Positions 25,126 to 35,554 of a stretch of DNA of 64,000 nucleotides are shown here, in pieces; positions within the stretch are counted from its first letter, which is position 1; every line of letters starts with the position of its first letter. Where the stretch lies: assembly GCA_963757265.1 (NCBI GenBank), contig CAVWRA010000006.1, positions 1,488,001 through 1,552,000 of the forward strand, in the 5' to 3' direction. The notes below the pieces were generated by a model. The model was given only the letters and a program-made list of their open reading frames with translations, was not told the origin of the DNA and did no database searches. The position numbers and the translations under genes were made by a program. Origin of the DNA: CAIVVT01 sp963757265 (GTDB lineage: Bacteria; Acidobacteriota; Terriglobia; Bryobacterales; Bryobacteraceae).

Positions 25126-26907
25126 TCATGGGATGTCCACGACGGCATTCTCCGCGGCCATCGAATGGCTGTCGCCGTCGCGCACGACCAGCCGGACCAC
25201 GTAGTTGCCGGGCTTGACGTCGAAGCTGGTGCGGATGGTGAGCCCATTGCCGGCGGGCTTGGAGAAGCCGGCCAGGGTCTCATCCTTGAGGCGCAGTTCG
25301 ACGATTTTCTGAGTCCCGGCGATGTAGTTTCCGCCGACGTCGAACAGCGCCGAAACGACGGTCAGATCGTCGCTGTTGCGGCCTTCGGCTTTATGAAACT
25401 GCAAGCCCTTCAGATCGACGCGGGCCATGACGGAGAGCCGGGCGGAGTCTTCGCTGGGCTTGAAAAACTGGGTATGGAGCTCCACCGGGATGTCCTTGAC
25501 GACATCGCGCGTGAAGACGGCGTCCTCGAGATCCTGGCGGGCCTGCTGGTCGGGCGTGATTTCGCGGCGCGGGGCGTAGTAGCCTTTGCGGGCCTGCAAA
25601 GCCAGGCCTTTGGGGTCGCGCAGCGTGACCTTCAGACTGTGATATTTGCCGTCGGATTTGAGGTTGTCCGGGGAGTAGGCGAGGACATAGATGAATTCGG
25701 GCGGCGTGGCCAGGCGGTGGAAGGCGCCCTTGATGTCGTTGTTGTCGTGGATCCAGGTTCCACCCGTGCCGTCGGCCAGTTCGCCCAGCACTTCCCCGTT
25801 GAGTTGAGCTTCCTGCTGCAGGTACACGTTCATCATGTTGATCACCTGCGATCCGCCCATCGGCGTGGGTGTGCTGGCATTGTAACCCGGCGGGGTCCAG
25901 GCGCCGCGCGCGTCCAGGGTGTTGACGATGACCTTGGCGGCGATGGCCCGGTTGATGATGGCGGTGATGTCGGAGTGCCCGAACATCTCGATGAAGAAGC
26001 CGGGCGAGGTCAGGATGATGCTGCGCTGGCCGGGCATGCCCGAGAGGCGGCGGACCACCACCTGCAGGACCCGTGTCGCTGCCTGGGTCGCCTGTTCCTC
26101 CTCGGAGAGCGTGTTCTGAGCCTGCATTAACGTCTCCTGCGTGGTGATATACGAATTCATGCTGCAGGCCTGGTACATGGCCACCCCGACGCTCAAGGCA
26201 TTTCCATCGTTCTTGTTCACCATCAGGTCGGCCAGGTAGTAGCCGAAATCGGGGCACTTGCCGGCGCTGCCGCCGGTTAACGGATTGGGGCGCAGGCGGG
26301 CTAGGGCGTCCTCGAGCTGGGCCCGATCGTCGGTGAATTCGAGCGAATCGCGGCCGGAGGTCGTGTAGACGGCGACCCGGTCGGCGGGCTGAAGAGACGT
26401 AGCCACGTGACGGGCCGCGGCATCGCGGGCGTAGGCCAGGTCCTCGAACTTCAGATGGACGTCGTCGAAAAGATAGGCGAAGAAGCGCGTGGCGAGAACC
26501 GGCTCGGGGTGCGCGGGCGCGGCCGGCGCCTGCAGTTCGGGGTTCTCTTTTTGTATCACCACGGGCGTATCGGCGCGTTCGACGGAGAATTTGGTGATGA
26601 CCTGCGGCCGGCCGTTATCGATGAGGCGAAAATCGTCCTTCGTCAGGTGGCCCACGGCGTGGCCCGTGCCGTCGCGCACCACCACGGAAACGGGCACCAG
26701 ATTCACCCGCGAGCTGAAGGTCGGGGTGGCGTCCCTGGTGACCACTTCGGCTGCGGGTTGCGATTGCGCCGGCGGAGTGGGGAGCAGGAGCGGCTCCTGG
26801 GCGGCGGCGCGGCCTGGCTCGCGCGAGCCCAGGATCAGGCAGCAGACGGCCAATACCATCCAGCGCATCAACGACCGGCTGATGCGAGCCGGCTGGCATG
26901 CGTTCAT
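25126..26907 (-). CDS. VWFA-related domain protein (tandem copy 3)
   Basis: Exported protein of 593 residues with an N-terminal hydrophobic signal (LMRWMVLAVCCLILG). The order of blocks is the same as in copy 2: RVNLVPVSVVVRDGTGHAVG, LTKDDFRLIDNGRPQVI, FFAYLFDDVHLKFEDL, LSGMPGQRSIILTSPGFF, then FIYVLAYSPDNLKSDGKYHS and a C-terminal beta-rich region. The ATG at 26907 follows a strong GGAGG and is preferred over the longer frame. It is the first gene of the three-gene VWFA-related run; its upstream neighbour on the same strand is modA. Confidence 0.8.
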   Translation of the reverse strand: MNACQPARISRSLMRWMVLAVCCLILGSREPGRAAAQEPLLLPTPPAQSQPAAEVVTRDATPTFSSRVNLVPVSVVVRDGTGHAVGHLTKDDFRLIDNGRPQVITKFSVERADTPVVIQKENPELQAPAAPAHPEPVLATRFFAYLFDDVHLKFEDLAYARDAAARHVATSLQPADRVAVYTTSGRDSLEFTDDRAQLEDALARLRPNPLTGGSAGKCPDFGYYLADLMVNKNDGNALSVGVAMYQACSMNSYITTQETLMQAQNTLSEEEQATQAATRVLQVVVRRLSGMPGQRSIILTSPGFFIEMFGHSDITAIINRAIAAKVIVNTLDARGAWTPPGYNASTPTPMGGSQVINMMNVYLQQEAQLNGEVLGELADGTGGTWIHDNNDIKGAFHRLATPPEFIYVLAYSPDNLKSDGKYHSLKVTLRDPKGLALQARKGYYAPRREITPDQQARQDLEDAVFTRDVVKDIPVELHTQFFKPSEDSARLSVMARVDLKGLQFHKAEGRNSDDLTVVSALFDVGGNYIAGTQKIVELRLKDETLAGFSKPAGNGLTIRTSFDVKPGNYVVRLVVRDGDSHSMAAENAVVDIP

Positions 26908-27091
26908 GACGACCTCCTTCGCCCCCGCGTCCGGCGCAAATCCGAGTTCCGGATGCCGGAATCGGAAGCGGAACAACCGATGTTGGTCCTAATCGATACT
27001 AAGCCCGCGGAACGATTTCGGTTCATGGCCCTACCAAGTCTGTTTTCCGGATGCTGGTTCCGGACGCGCGGCCGACGTGCCTCGACGCGGG

Positions 27092-27868
27092 TCAACGGAC
27101 CGCCGGTGCCGCTGGCGGCGGGTCGAGGCCGCCGGCGCGCAGGATCGCCTGCCCGGCAGGTGCGAGCAGGAAGCGCAGGAAGGCGCGGGCCCGGGCCTCG
27201 TGGGGCGTGCCCTTGACGACTCCGCCGGACTGGCGGATCGGCGGGTGACTGGCGGCGGGCAGGAGTTTGGCGCCGGGCTGGGCGGCGAGCAGCGTCCAGG
27301 ACGTGATGACGGCGTCGGCGTTGCCGGTGGAGGCGTACTCGAAGGCCTGGCGGACATTTTCGGCAAAAACCGCCTTGGGCTGAAGCTTCGGCCACAGGCC
27401 CAGACGCTGGAGCATGACGACCGCCGCGGTGCCATAGGGGGCGTGTTGCGGGTTGGGGATGGCGATGAGAAGGTAATTTGGGCCGGCCAAAGCCGGGAGA
27501 TCCGGGACCGGCGCCCGGCGGGACCATACCCCGAGGCGGCCGCCGGCGTAACAGGCCACGCTGTCGGCCAGCAGTCTGCCGGAAGCCGTCAGTTGTTGGA
27601 CATATTGTTCATTTGCAGATAGATAGACGTCGTAGGGGGCGCCGTTCTCGAGTTGCCGGGCGAGCATTCCGCTGGAAGCGAAGATGAACCGGAGCGATCC
27701 TCCGCCGGCTGCGGTAAAGCCTTGTGTGAGTTGGACTTCGAGAGGCGCGAGGTCGGCCGCCGCAGCGACCAGGAGCGGCCCGGAGGAAGGGGCGGGGTCG
27801 GCCGCCACGAGGCAAATACTGGCAGTTAGAAGAAAGAGGAGAAAGTTGAGGGCGAATCGACGGATCAT
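27092..27868 (-). CDS. modA: Molybdate-type ABC transporter substrate-binding protein, orphan
   Basis: Protein of 258 residues with a signal peptide (MIRRFALNFLLFLLTASIC) followed by the ModA fold. Typical segments are LLVAAAADLAPLEVQLTQGF, FIFASSGMLARQLENGAPYD, DVYLSANEQYV, IAIPNPQHAPYGTAA and AFLRFLLAPAGQAIL. It would bind an oxyanion such as molybdate in the periplasm. No permease or ATPase (modB, modC) lies in the window, so it is either an orphan binding protein or works with a distant transporter. It is divergent from dnaK, with only 138 bases between the two starts. Confidence 0.8.
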   Translation of the reverse strand: MIRRFALNFLLFLLTASICLVAADPAPSSGPLLVAAAADLAPLEVQLTQGFTAAGGGSLRFIFASSGMLARQLENGAPYDVYLSANEQYVQQLTASGRLLADSVACYAGGRLGVWSRRAPVPDLPALAGPNYLLIAIPNPQHAPYGTAAVVMLQRLGLWPKLQPKAVFAENVRQAFEYASTGNADAVITSWTLLAAQPGAKLLPAASHPPIRQSGGVVKGTPHEARARAFLRFLLAPAGQAILRAGGLDPPPAAPAVR

Positions 27869-27869
27869 G

Positions 27870-27899
27870 GTTGACAATAACTCACTCAGGTTACATACT
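27870..27899 (+). promoter_or_regulatory. dnaK promoter with HAIR-like HspR operator
   Basis: A perfect -35 hexamer TTGACA (27871-27876) and a CATACT -10 (27894-27899) are separated by 17 bases. Overlapping the -35 is GTTGACA-N7-ACTCAGG (27870-27890), which keeps the seven-base spacing of the HspR operator HAIR (CTTGAGT-N7-ACTCAAG): six of seven right-half and four of seven left-half bases match. hspR itself lies downstream in the same cluster, so autoregulation of dnaK-dnaJ-hspR is likely. Confidence 0.55.
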
Positions 27900-28006
27900 A
27901 TGAACAGGCGCAGTCGCGCGGCAGGTTGCCATCAACGTGTCAGCGCTGGCTACGGCTACAGATCCAGTTTCAACGACTTCTTGCGACGAACCAAGGACAA
28001 AGCAAC

Positions 28007-29923
<1,917 letters not shown>

Positions 29924-29929
29924 GGGTGG

Positions 29930-29964
29930 GCCGGAGCAGCGGCCGGCAAACCGGCTGCTCCGGC
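29930..29964 (+). terminator. Strong stem-loop between dnaK and dnaJ
   Basis: GCCGGAGCAG pairs perfectly with CTGCTCCGGC. Inside, after a 3-base bulge, CCGG-CAAA-CCGG extends the hairpin. It starts six bases after the dnaK stop. There is no T-run, so it may act as a partial terminator or as an mRNA 3'-end stabiliser that keeps dnaK expression above dnaJ. Confidence 0.6.
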
Positions 29965-30070
29965 GGCGTGACGACGAAGAGGATGGCGGGCTCGTGCCGG
30001 GCTTGGGCGGGCGCACTCTCGCGGACTGAGGGTCGCCCCCCGGCGGGCAGAGTATTGAAAGGGTTCAAAA

Positions 30071-31238
30071 ATGGCCGGGGGCAGCGACTACTATCAAACG
30101 CTGGGCGTCAAGCGCGAGGCTTCAGCGGAGGAGATCCGCAAGGCCTACCGCAAGCTGGCGCGCAAGCATCACCCCGACTTGAACCCCGGCGACAAGGTAG
30201 CCGAGGAGCGATTCAAGCAGGTGCAGGAAGCCTACGATGTCCTGAGCGAACCGAAGAAAAAGAAGATGTACGACCAGTACGGCTTCTATTCGGAGTCGGG
30301 CTTCCCGGCCGGCGCGGCGCACGATGGCGCGGCGGAGGGTTTCAATTTCGGCGGCTTCGATTTCTCCGAGAACCAGGGCGGCGAGGGGACGGGATTCGGG
30401 GGCGGGCGCGCGGGCGGCCGGGGCGATTTTTCCGATCTTTTCAGCCAGTTTTTCGGCCGCCAGAGGGCCGAGGCGCAGGCCCAGCGCGCACCCCAGCCGG
30501 GCAGCGACCTGGAGTACGCCCTGACAGTGGATTTCTGGCAGGCGATCCGCGGGACCCAGGTGCGGTTGAACGTGAGCCGGCTGGAGCCCTGCGCGCAGTG
30601 CGGCGGCACGGGCTCGGCGGGCCGCGGCTCGGCGGTGTGCCCGCAGTGCAATGGCACGGGCAATGTCACGCAAATGGCCGGCGCGATGAAGTTTTCGCTG
30701 AGCTGCCCGCGTTGCGGCGGCTCGGGAAAACTGAAGAACGCCTGCCCGGCGTGCCGCGGCGAAGGGCGTATCGCGCAGAACGAGAGCGTCGAAGTGCGCA
30801 TTCCGCCGGGCGTCGCCACGGGCGACCGGCTGAGGGTGGCGGGCAAGGGCAGCGCGGGCACGCAAGGCGCGCCGGCAGGCGACCTCTACATCACGATCAA
30901 CGTGGAGGAGCACCCGGTTTTCAAGCGCGAAGGCGACGATGTGTTCATCAAGGTGCCGGTTACGGTGACCGAAGCGGGCCTGGGCGCGGCGATCGAGGTG
31001 CCGACCGTGGACGGGCGCGCGCTGCTGAAGATCCCGCGCGGCTCGCAGAACGGGCAGCGGTTGCGGATGCGGGAAAAGGGAGTTCGACAATTCGCGCCGG
31101 CACACGCGCGGCGACCAGATTGTCGAACTGGAGATCCAGGCGCCGGACGTGCGCGACGAGCGCATCCGCGAGCTGCTGAAGAAGCTGTCCGAACTGGACC
31201 AGGCCAATCCGCGCAGCGATCTGTGGTCGAGGGTTTAG
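30071..31238 (+). CDS. dnaJ: DnaJ co-chaperone, frameshifted near the C-terminus
   Basis: Type I Hsp40. It has a J domain with His34-Pro35-Asp36, a Gly/Phe-rich region (about 88-130), four CxxCxGxG zinc motifs between residues 174 and 232 (CAQCGGTG, CPQCNGTG, CPRCGGSG, CPACRGEG), and the C-terminal client-binding domain. At about 31076-31083 the frame breaks after RMREKG. The expected ending (TRGDQIVELEIQAPDVRDER to SDLWSRV) continues in the +1 frame to a TAG at 31236-31238. One surplus base in the run GAAAAGGGAG explains it. It is either a sequencing/assembly error or a recent mutation. Read uncorrected, the frame runs to 31276 with an unrelated tail. Confidence 0.85.
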
Positions 31239-31417
31239 CCCGGATTTTTTACCACGATCGCAGCGAGGCGCGATGAGAGGGTTGCAGATACAAGGCGCCC
31301 GACGGGAGCCGCCCGCAGGCGTACTTGGCGGTACGTCGAGGACGGCGACCGAGGGCAACGAAGTAGATGCGGCCCTATCGCGCGCCGCAGCCGATGGTTG
31401 GTGAAATATCCGGGCTA
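31236..31417. repeat. MITE-like element with 19-bp inverted ends, between dnaJ and hspR
   Basis: The ends TAGCCCGGATTTTTTACCA (31236-31254) and the reverse complement of 31399-31417 match at 17 of 19 positions, enclosing about 182 bases with no gene. The left end supplies the TAG stop codon of the corrected dnaJ frame. The interior has further palindromic pieces. It looks like a non-autonomous dispersed repeat; whether copies exist elsewhere in this genome cannot be seen here. Confidence 0.65.
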
Positions 31418-31436
31418 GGAGTCGAGGTGCAACAAG

Positions 31437-31862
31437 ATGCCTAGAACGCGCTCCAAAGCGGCCTACATGATTTCGGCGGTGGCCGAGAAGTACGAAATCC
31501 ATCCCCAGACGTTGCGGCTGTATGAACGCGAAGGGCTGTTGAAGCCCTCGCGCAGCGAGGGCAACACGCGGCTGTACACGGACGGGGATCTGGAGCGGCT
31601 CGAGGTGATCCTGGAGCTGACGCGCGAATTGGGCGTGAACCTCGCCGGCGTGGAGATTGTCCTCAACATGCGCGAGAAGATGGCGGCCATGCAGGCGCAG
31701 ATCGAACAGTTCGTCGCCGGCCTGAACCAGGAACTGGCGCGCGGGCTGCGGCCCGACGAGGCGGAAGCGAAACACTCGCTGGTGCGGGTGGTTCGCGGCG
31801 ACGTGGTGTCGCGCGTGGACGAGGGCCAGCCGGGCCCGCGCGCGGCGCGAAAAGCGCGCTAA
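31437..31862 (+). CDS. hspR: MerR-family heat-shock repressor HspR
   Basis: Protein of 141 residues with an N-terminal MerR-type winged helix: MISAVAEKYEIHPQTLRLYE, then REGLLKPSRSEGNTRLY and DLERLEVILELTRELGVNL. This is followed by a short coiled coil (EIVLNMREKMAAMQAQIEQF). The sequence and the dnaK-dnaJ-hspR order are those of HspR, which represses this cluster by binding HAIR sites with DnaK as co-repressor in characterised systems. A HAIR-like site lies upstream of dnaK. The gene is bracketed within about 20 bases by two unrelated repeat elements. Confidence 0.88.
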   Translation: MPRTRSKAAYMISAVAEKYEIHPQTLRLYEREGLLKPSRSEGNTRLYTDGDLERLEVILELTRELGVNLAGVEIVLNMREKMAAMQAQIEQFVAGLNQELARGLRPDEAEAKHSLVRVVRGDVVSRVDEGQPGPRAARKAR

Positions 31863-32057
31863 CAGGCTGCCGGAAAGGGCATTCTGCGAGCTGCCGCCAC
31901 CCTCGCGTGGTCCGACAACCCATTGCCAATCAATGACCACGTTTCAGAGCCGCCCGTTTCAGAGCCGCGACCGTAAGGGAGCCGGCCGTTCCCAAGCCGG
32001 CCGTTTCAGAGCCGCTCGCCGTCAGGGAGTCGGTCAATCGGCTTTTTCAGCAACCTG
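31863..32057. repeat. MITE-like element with 18-bp imperfect inverted ends after hspR
   Basis: CAGGCTGCCGGAAAGGGC (31863-31880) and the reverse complement of 32040-32057 agree at 13 of 18 positions. The left end begins on the base after the hspR stop codon. Its interior contains three copies of CGTTTCAGAGCCGC (31940, 31955, 32002), each followed by other material. No coding frame is evident. Confidence 0.55.
31940..32035. repeat. Cluster of REP-like units (CGTTTCAGAGCCGC...)
   Basis: Three copies of CGTTTCAGAGCCGC. The second and third continue into GACCGTAAGGGAGCCGG and TCGCCGTCAGGGAGTCGG, so the full unit is about 33 bp and can fold through CCG/CGG complementarity. The same unit, split by an IS element, is present at 54630-54637 plus 56186-56209. 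This identifies it as a dispersed repeat in the genome. Confidence 0.65.
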
Positions 32058-32186
32058 CCAAGGGCGCATCTCGCATCCGCGTCCGGCCAACGCATCCGGC
32101 AGCGGCATCCGGCGCCGCGGGTGAACCGGCTTGGGCCCGTCGCAGCGCGCGAGCCGTGTATCCTGAGAGGCGCAAGAGACAATCCC

Positions 32187-34221
32187 ATGCGCCCCATCCT
32201 TGTGTTCCTTTCCGTTACCTGCCTGTCTGCCGCCCTCGGCGCACAGCCGATCTCCCAACTGCCGTATTCGCCGAGTCTTGACAAGACCTCGATGGACCTG
32301 TCGGCCAAGCCGTGCGAGGACTTTGCCAAGTATGCCTGCGGCAACTGGATCAAGCAGAACCCGATTCCCAACGACCAGGCCTCGTGGGACGTCTACTCGA
32401 AGCTCGCTTTCGACAACGAGCGCTTCCTGTGGGGATTACTGGAGCAAGCGGCCAAGCCGGCGCCCGACCGCACGGCGGCGCAGCAAAAAGTGGGCGATTT
32501 CTACCACGCCTGCATGGACGAGGGCGCGGTGGAGCAGGCCGGGCTGCAGCCCATCCAGCATGATCTGGATGCGATTGGCGCCATCCGGTCGCTGGCCGAC
32601 CTCTCGCGCGTGGTGATCGCCGGCCATATGGACGGCACCGGCGAGCGGACCCTGTTCGAGCTCTCCTCCGATCAGGATTTCGAGAACTCGCAAAGCGTCA
32701 TCACTTTCGCGGAACGCGGCGCGCTGGGACTGCCGGACCGGGATTACTACACCAAGACCGACGCGAAATCGGTTGAGATCCGGGCCCGGTACGTGGAGCA
32801 CATGAAGCTCGTCTTCGGCCTGCTGGGCGACACCGGGGCTGAGGCCGAGGCGCACGCCAGGCAGGTGATGGACATCGAGACCGAGCTGGCGAAGTCGATG
32901 CTGACGCGGGTCGAACTGCGAGACCCGCACAAGCTGTTCCACAAGATGGGCCGCGGCGAATTCGCGGCGCTGGCGCCGGCGCTCGATTGGGACGGCTACC
33001 TCGCCTCCGCTGGACTGGGCGGCGTGCAGGTGGTCAATGTCACCGAGCCGGCCTTTTACAAGGCGCTGGAGCAGCAACTGCAGGCACATCCGATCGGCGA
33101 GTGGCAGAGCTTCCTGCGTTGGAACCTGATTCGCGACGCTGCGCCGTACCTGTCGTCGCCGTTCGTGAACTCGAGCTTCGAGTTCTACAGCAAGTATCTG
33201 CGCGGCGTGCCCGAGCAGCGGCCGCGCTGGCGGCGCTGCGTGCGCTGGGTGGACCGGAACTTAGGGGAAGCGTTGGGCCAGGTATTCGTCGCCCAGACCT
33301 TTACTCCCGAGACCAAGGCCCGCACGCTGGCCATGGCGCAAGAGATCGAACTGACCATGGAGAACGACCTCAAGAGGCTGCCCTGGATGGGCGAGGCGAC
33401 GCGCCAGCAGGCCCTGACGAAGCTGCACGCGATTGTGAACAAGATCGGCTATCCCGACAAGTGGCGCGACTACAGCAAGCTCGAGATCCGCCCCAACGAT
33501 TTCGCGGGCAATGTTCTGCGGGCCTCGCAGTTCGAGTACAAGCGCCAGTTGGCGAAGATCGGCAAGCCGCTGGACCGCGGCGAGTGGGGCATGACGCCGC
33601 CCACGGTCAACGCCGGTTACAACCCGCAGATGAACGACATCACCTTCCCGGCCGGCGTGCTGCAGCCGCCGTTGTTCGATCCCAAGCTGGACGACGCGCC
33701 CAACTACGGCAACACTGGCTCGACCATCGGCCACGAGCTGACGCACGGCTTCGACGACGAGGGCCGCCAGTTCGACGCGCTGGGCAACCTGAAGGATTGG
33801 TGGACCGCGGAGGACGCCAAAGAGTTCGAGAAGCGCGCCCAGTGCGTGGTGGATCAGTATTCGGGCTACATCGCCGTGGGCGACATCCACATCAACGGCA
33901 AGCTGACCAACGGCGAAGACATCGCCGACCTGGGCGGAACGATGCTGGCCTACTACGCCTGGAGGCACGCCACGCGCGGGCAGAAGCTCGAAACCCATCG
34001 ACGGCTTCACGCCGGAGCAGCGCTACTTCATCGGCATGGCGCAATGGGCCTGCGGCGACGCCCGGCCGGAGATGAAGCGCGAATGGGCACTCACCGACCC
34101 GCACTCGCCGCTCGAGTACCGCATCAATGGCGTGGTCTCCGACATGCCGGAGTTTGCCGAGGCGTTCAGTTGCAAAGTGGGCCAGCCGATGGTGCGCCAG
34201 CCGGCCTGCCGGGTGTGGTGA
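32187..34221 (+). CDS. M13 family (neprilysin-like) metallopeptidase, frameshifted
   Basis: Secreted zinc peptidase of about 677 residues. It has a signal peptide (MRPILVFLSVTCLSAALGA), the PCEDFAKYACGNW motif of M13 enzymes, NAGYNPQMNDITFPAGVLQP, the zinc motif HELTH at about residue 516 followed by GFDDEGRQFD, and NGEDIADLGG supplying the third ligand. At about 33991-33996 (GAAACCC) one extra A breaks the frame. The typical C-terminus (IDGFTPEQRYFIGMAQWA, then a Cys-Arg-Val-Trp ending) continues in the +1 frame to 34221. Without correction the protein would run to 34250 with an unrelated tail and lose the conserved CxxW-type end. Confidence 0.85.
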
Positions 34222-34430
34222 AGCAGCGCGCCGGGTCGCGTCGCGGCTAGCCGTGGTTCACTCCTACCGTACTGCGCCGACGGGGGCGTCGAAGAGCGCA
34301 AAACAAAAAATGCGGAACAAAGCCAATTCCGCCCAACTCCTTTCCCTGCCTAAGCATACACCCGATGTCAAGAGCCGTTTTGGAGGTCTGGAAGAGGGTC
34401 GGAATGGGCATGCGACAGTGGTATCGCGTA

Positions 34431-34480
34431 ATGTCGAAAAGTGTCGAAAAGTGTCGAATAGTGTCGAATGGAGTCGCGTG
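34431..34480. repeat. 10-bp phased repeat array, cluster 1
   Basis: Five consecutive 10-base units: ATGTCGAAAA, GTGTCGAAAA, GTGTCGAATA, GTGTCGAATG and the weak GAGTCGCGTG. The exact 10-bp period places each unit on the same face of the helix. Confidence 0.8.
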
Positions 34481-34615
34481 CGTGGGCGGGGCGGCCGGTC
34501 GTGGCGGAGAGAGAGTAATCCGTTTTTTATCAAGGAGTTCGGTGGAGATTTCCAGCCCTTTTCAGGGCGGCGAAAGCGGGTCAAGGGCGGGCGGAGAGGG
34601 CGCTTCTGGCGAAAA

Positions 34616-34645
34616 ATGATGAAAAGTGTTGAATTGTGTTGAATT
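34616..34645. repeat. 10-bp phased repeat array, cluster 2
   Basis: Three units, ATGATGAAAA and two of GTGTTGAATT, with the same period and consensus (GTGTYGAAWW) as the array 136 bases upstream. Confidence 0.75.
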
Positions 34646-34791
34646 GGAGCGGCGGCGGGACCCGTAGCGGGCTGCTTGCCCGTCGGAGGCTGATGCCCAC
34701 GCCGCGGCACCGGCACTTGAATAGATGGTAGCCGCGGCCGGCCGCTGCGCGGGGAGTTGGGCGCGCCACGCGGGTTGGGTTGAGGCGGCTG

Positions 34792-35418
34792 CTAGCGCTG
34801 CTTCTTGAGGAAATTGCCGTCGCCGGCGTCGATGAAGACCGAGGCCTGGCTGTTAGAGACGGTGGAGCCCCAGTAGACGCGCCAGGCGGGCCGGGGCGTC
34901 ACCAGGCTCCATTCCAGGATGAACTGCACCGGCAGATCGGAATGCCTGGCGGCGAAAGCGGCGATGTCCTTCTGCTTGAGCGCGGTTTCGAGAGCCTCGG
35001 GCGTGTCGATCTTCACGTCCACGAAGTTGAAGATGCGGGTGGTCGCAATCGGGACGTAGGGCATTTCGGGGCCGGGGAAGACGCCCTTGTGCGCGCCGGC
35101 CGAGGACTCCGCTACGGAATACATGTACTCGCGCTTCAGCCGCTTCTGGAACGACGCGAACGTGGCTTTCCAGGCGCCGTACTTGCCGGGCTGCGGCTTG
35201 GCCTCGGGGATATCGAGATTCTCCAGCTTCAACAGCGCGGCGTCGCCGGCCCACAGGCGCGCTACCTTGTACATCTCGAAAGACGCCGTCTGGCCGGTGA
35301 CGGGTTCGACGGGCTTGACCTCCTTCTTGGCGGCCTCTTTCGGCGCTTCGATCGAGCAGCCGGTGAAAAATGCCAGTAGGAGGGAGGCGGAGAGGATAAG
35401 GAGTTTATGCCGGTTCAT
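34792..35418 (-). CDS. Putative lipoprotein of unknown function
   Basis: Protein of 208 residues starting MNRHKLLILSASLLLAFFTG followed by Cys, a lipoprotein signal with FFTGC as the lipobox. A Lys/Glu/Pro-rich linker leads to a globular domain with FEMYKVARLWAGDAALLKLE, RIFNFVDVKIDTPEALETAL and ILEWSLVTPRPAWRVYWG. The last part looks like the beta-strand core of a small secretion-chaperone or NTF2-like fold, but I do not recognise the family. The ATG at 35418 was preferred because it begins the signal peptide. Confidence 0.65.
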   Translation of the reverse strand: MNRHKLLILSASLLLAFFTGCSIEAPKEAAKKEVKPVEPVTGQTASFEMYKVARLWAGDAALLKLENLDIPEAKPQPGKYGAWKATFASFQKRLKREYMYSVAESSAGAHKGVFPGPEMPYVPIATTRIFNFVDVKIDTPEALETALKQKDIAAFAARHSDLPVQFILEWSLVTPRPAWRVYWGSTVSNSQASVFIDAGDGNFLKKQR

Positions 35419-35554
35419 GGATTCGTTTGGGACCCCATGATCCTTATATGACTCCCGGCGGCGGAATGCAACTGCGGATTCCCAGTCACAGCCAGCGGGC
35501 CGGGCCGCGCGGCGGCGCGCCGGCCTCGCTATCATTCTTACGAAAGCCTCAACG

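Larger units (their letters stand above)
34222..34791. other. Non-coding spacer between convergent genes, with phased repeats
   Basis: About 570 bases separate the stops of the M13 peptidase and a lipoprotein gene. No frame here looks like a real gene. The spacer holds two arrays of 10-bp repeats (34431-34480 and 34616-34645) separated by a purine-rich stretch. Confidence 0.5.

Noticed and set aside
27869..28006. CIRCE element upstream of dnaK
   Set aside because: The TTAGCACTC-N9-GAGTGCTAA pattern is absent; a HAIR-like site is present instead.
33988..33998. Programmed frameshift in the M13 peptidase
   Set aside because: No slippery heptamer or downstream pseudoknot is evident, and a single surplus A explains the break more simply.
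34127..34642. 171-codon frame over the phased repeats after the M13 peptidase
   Set aside because: Starts inside the M13 frame and is only a read-through of repeat DNA; no family resemblance or ribosome binding site.
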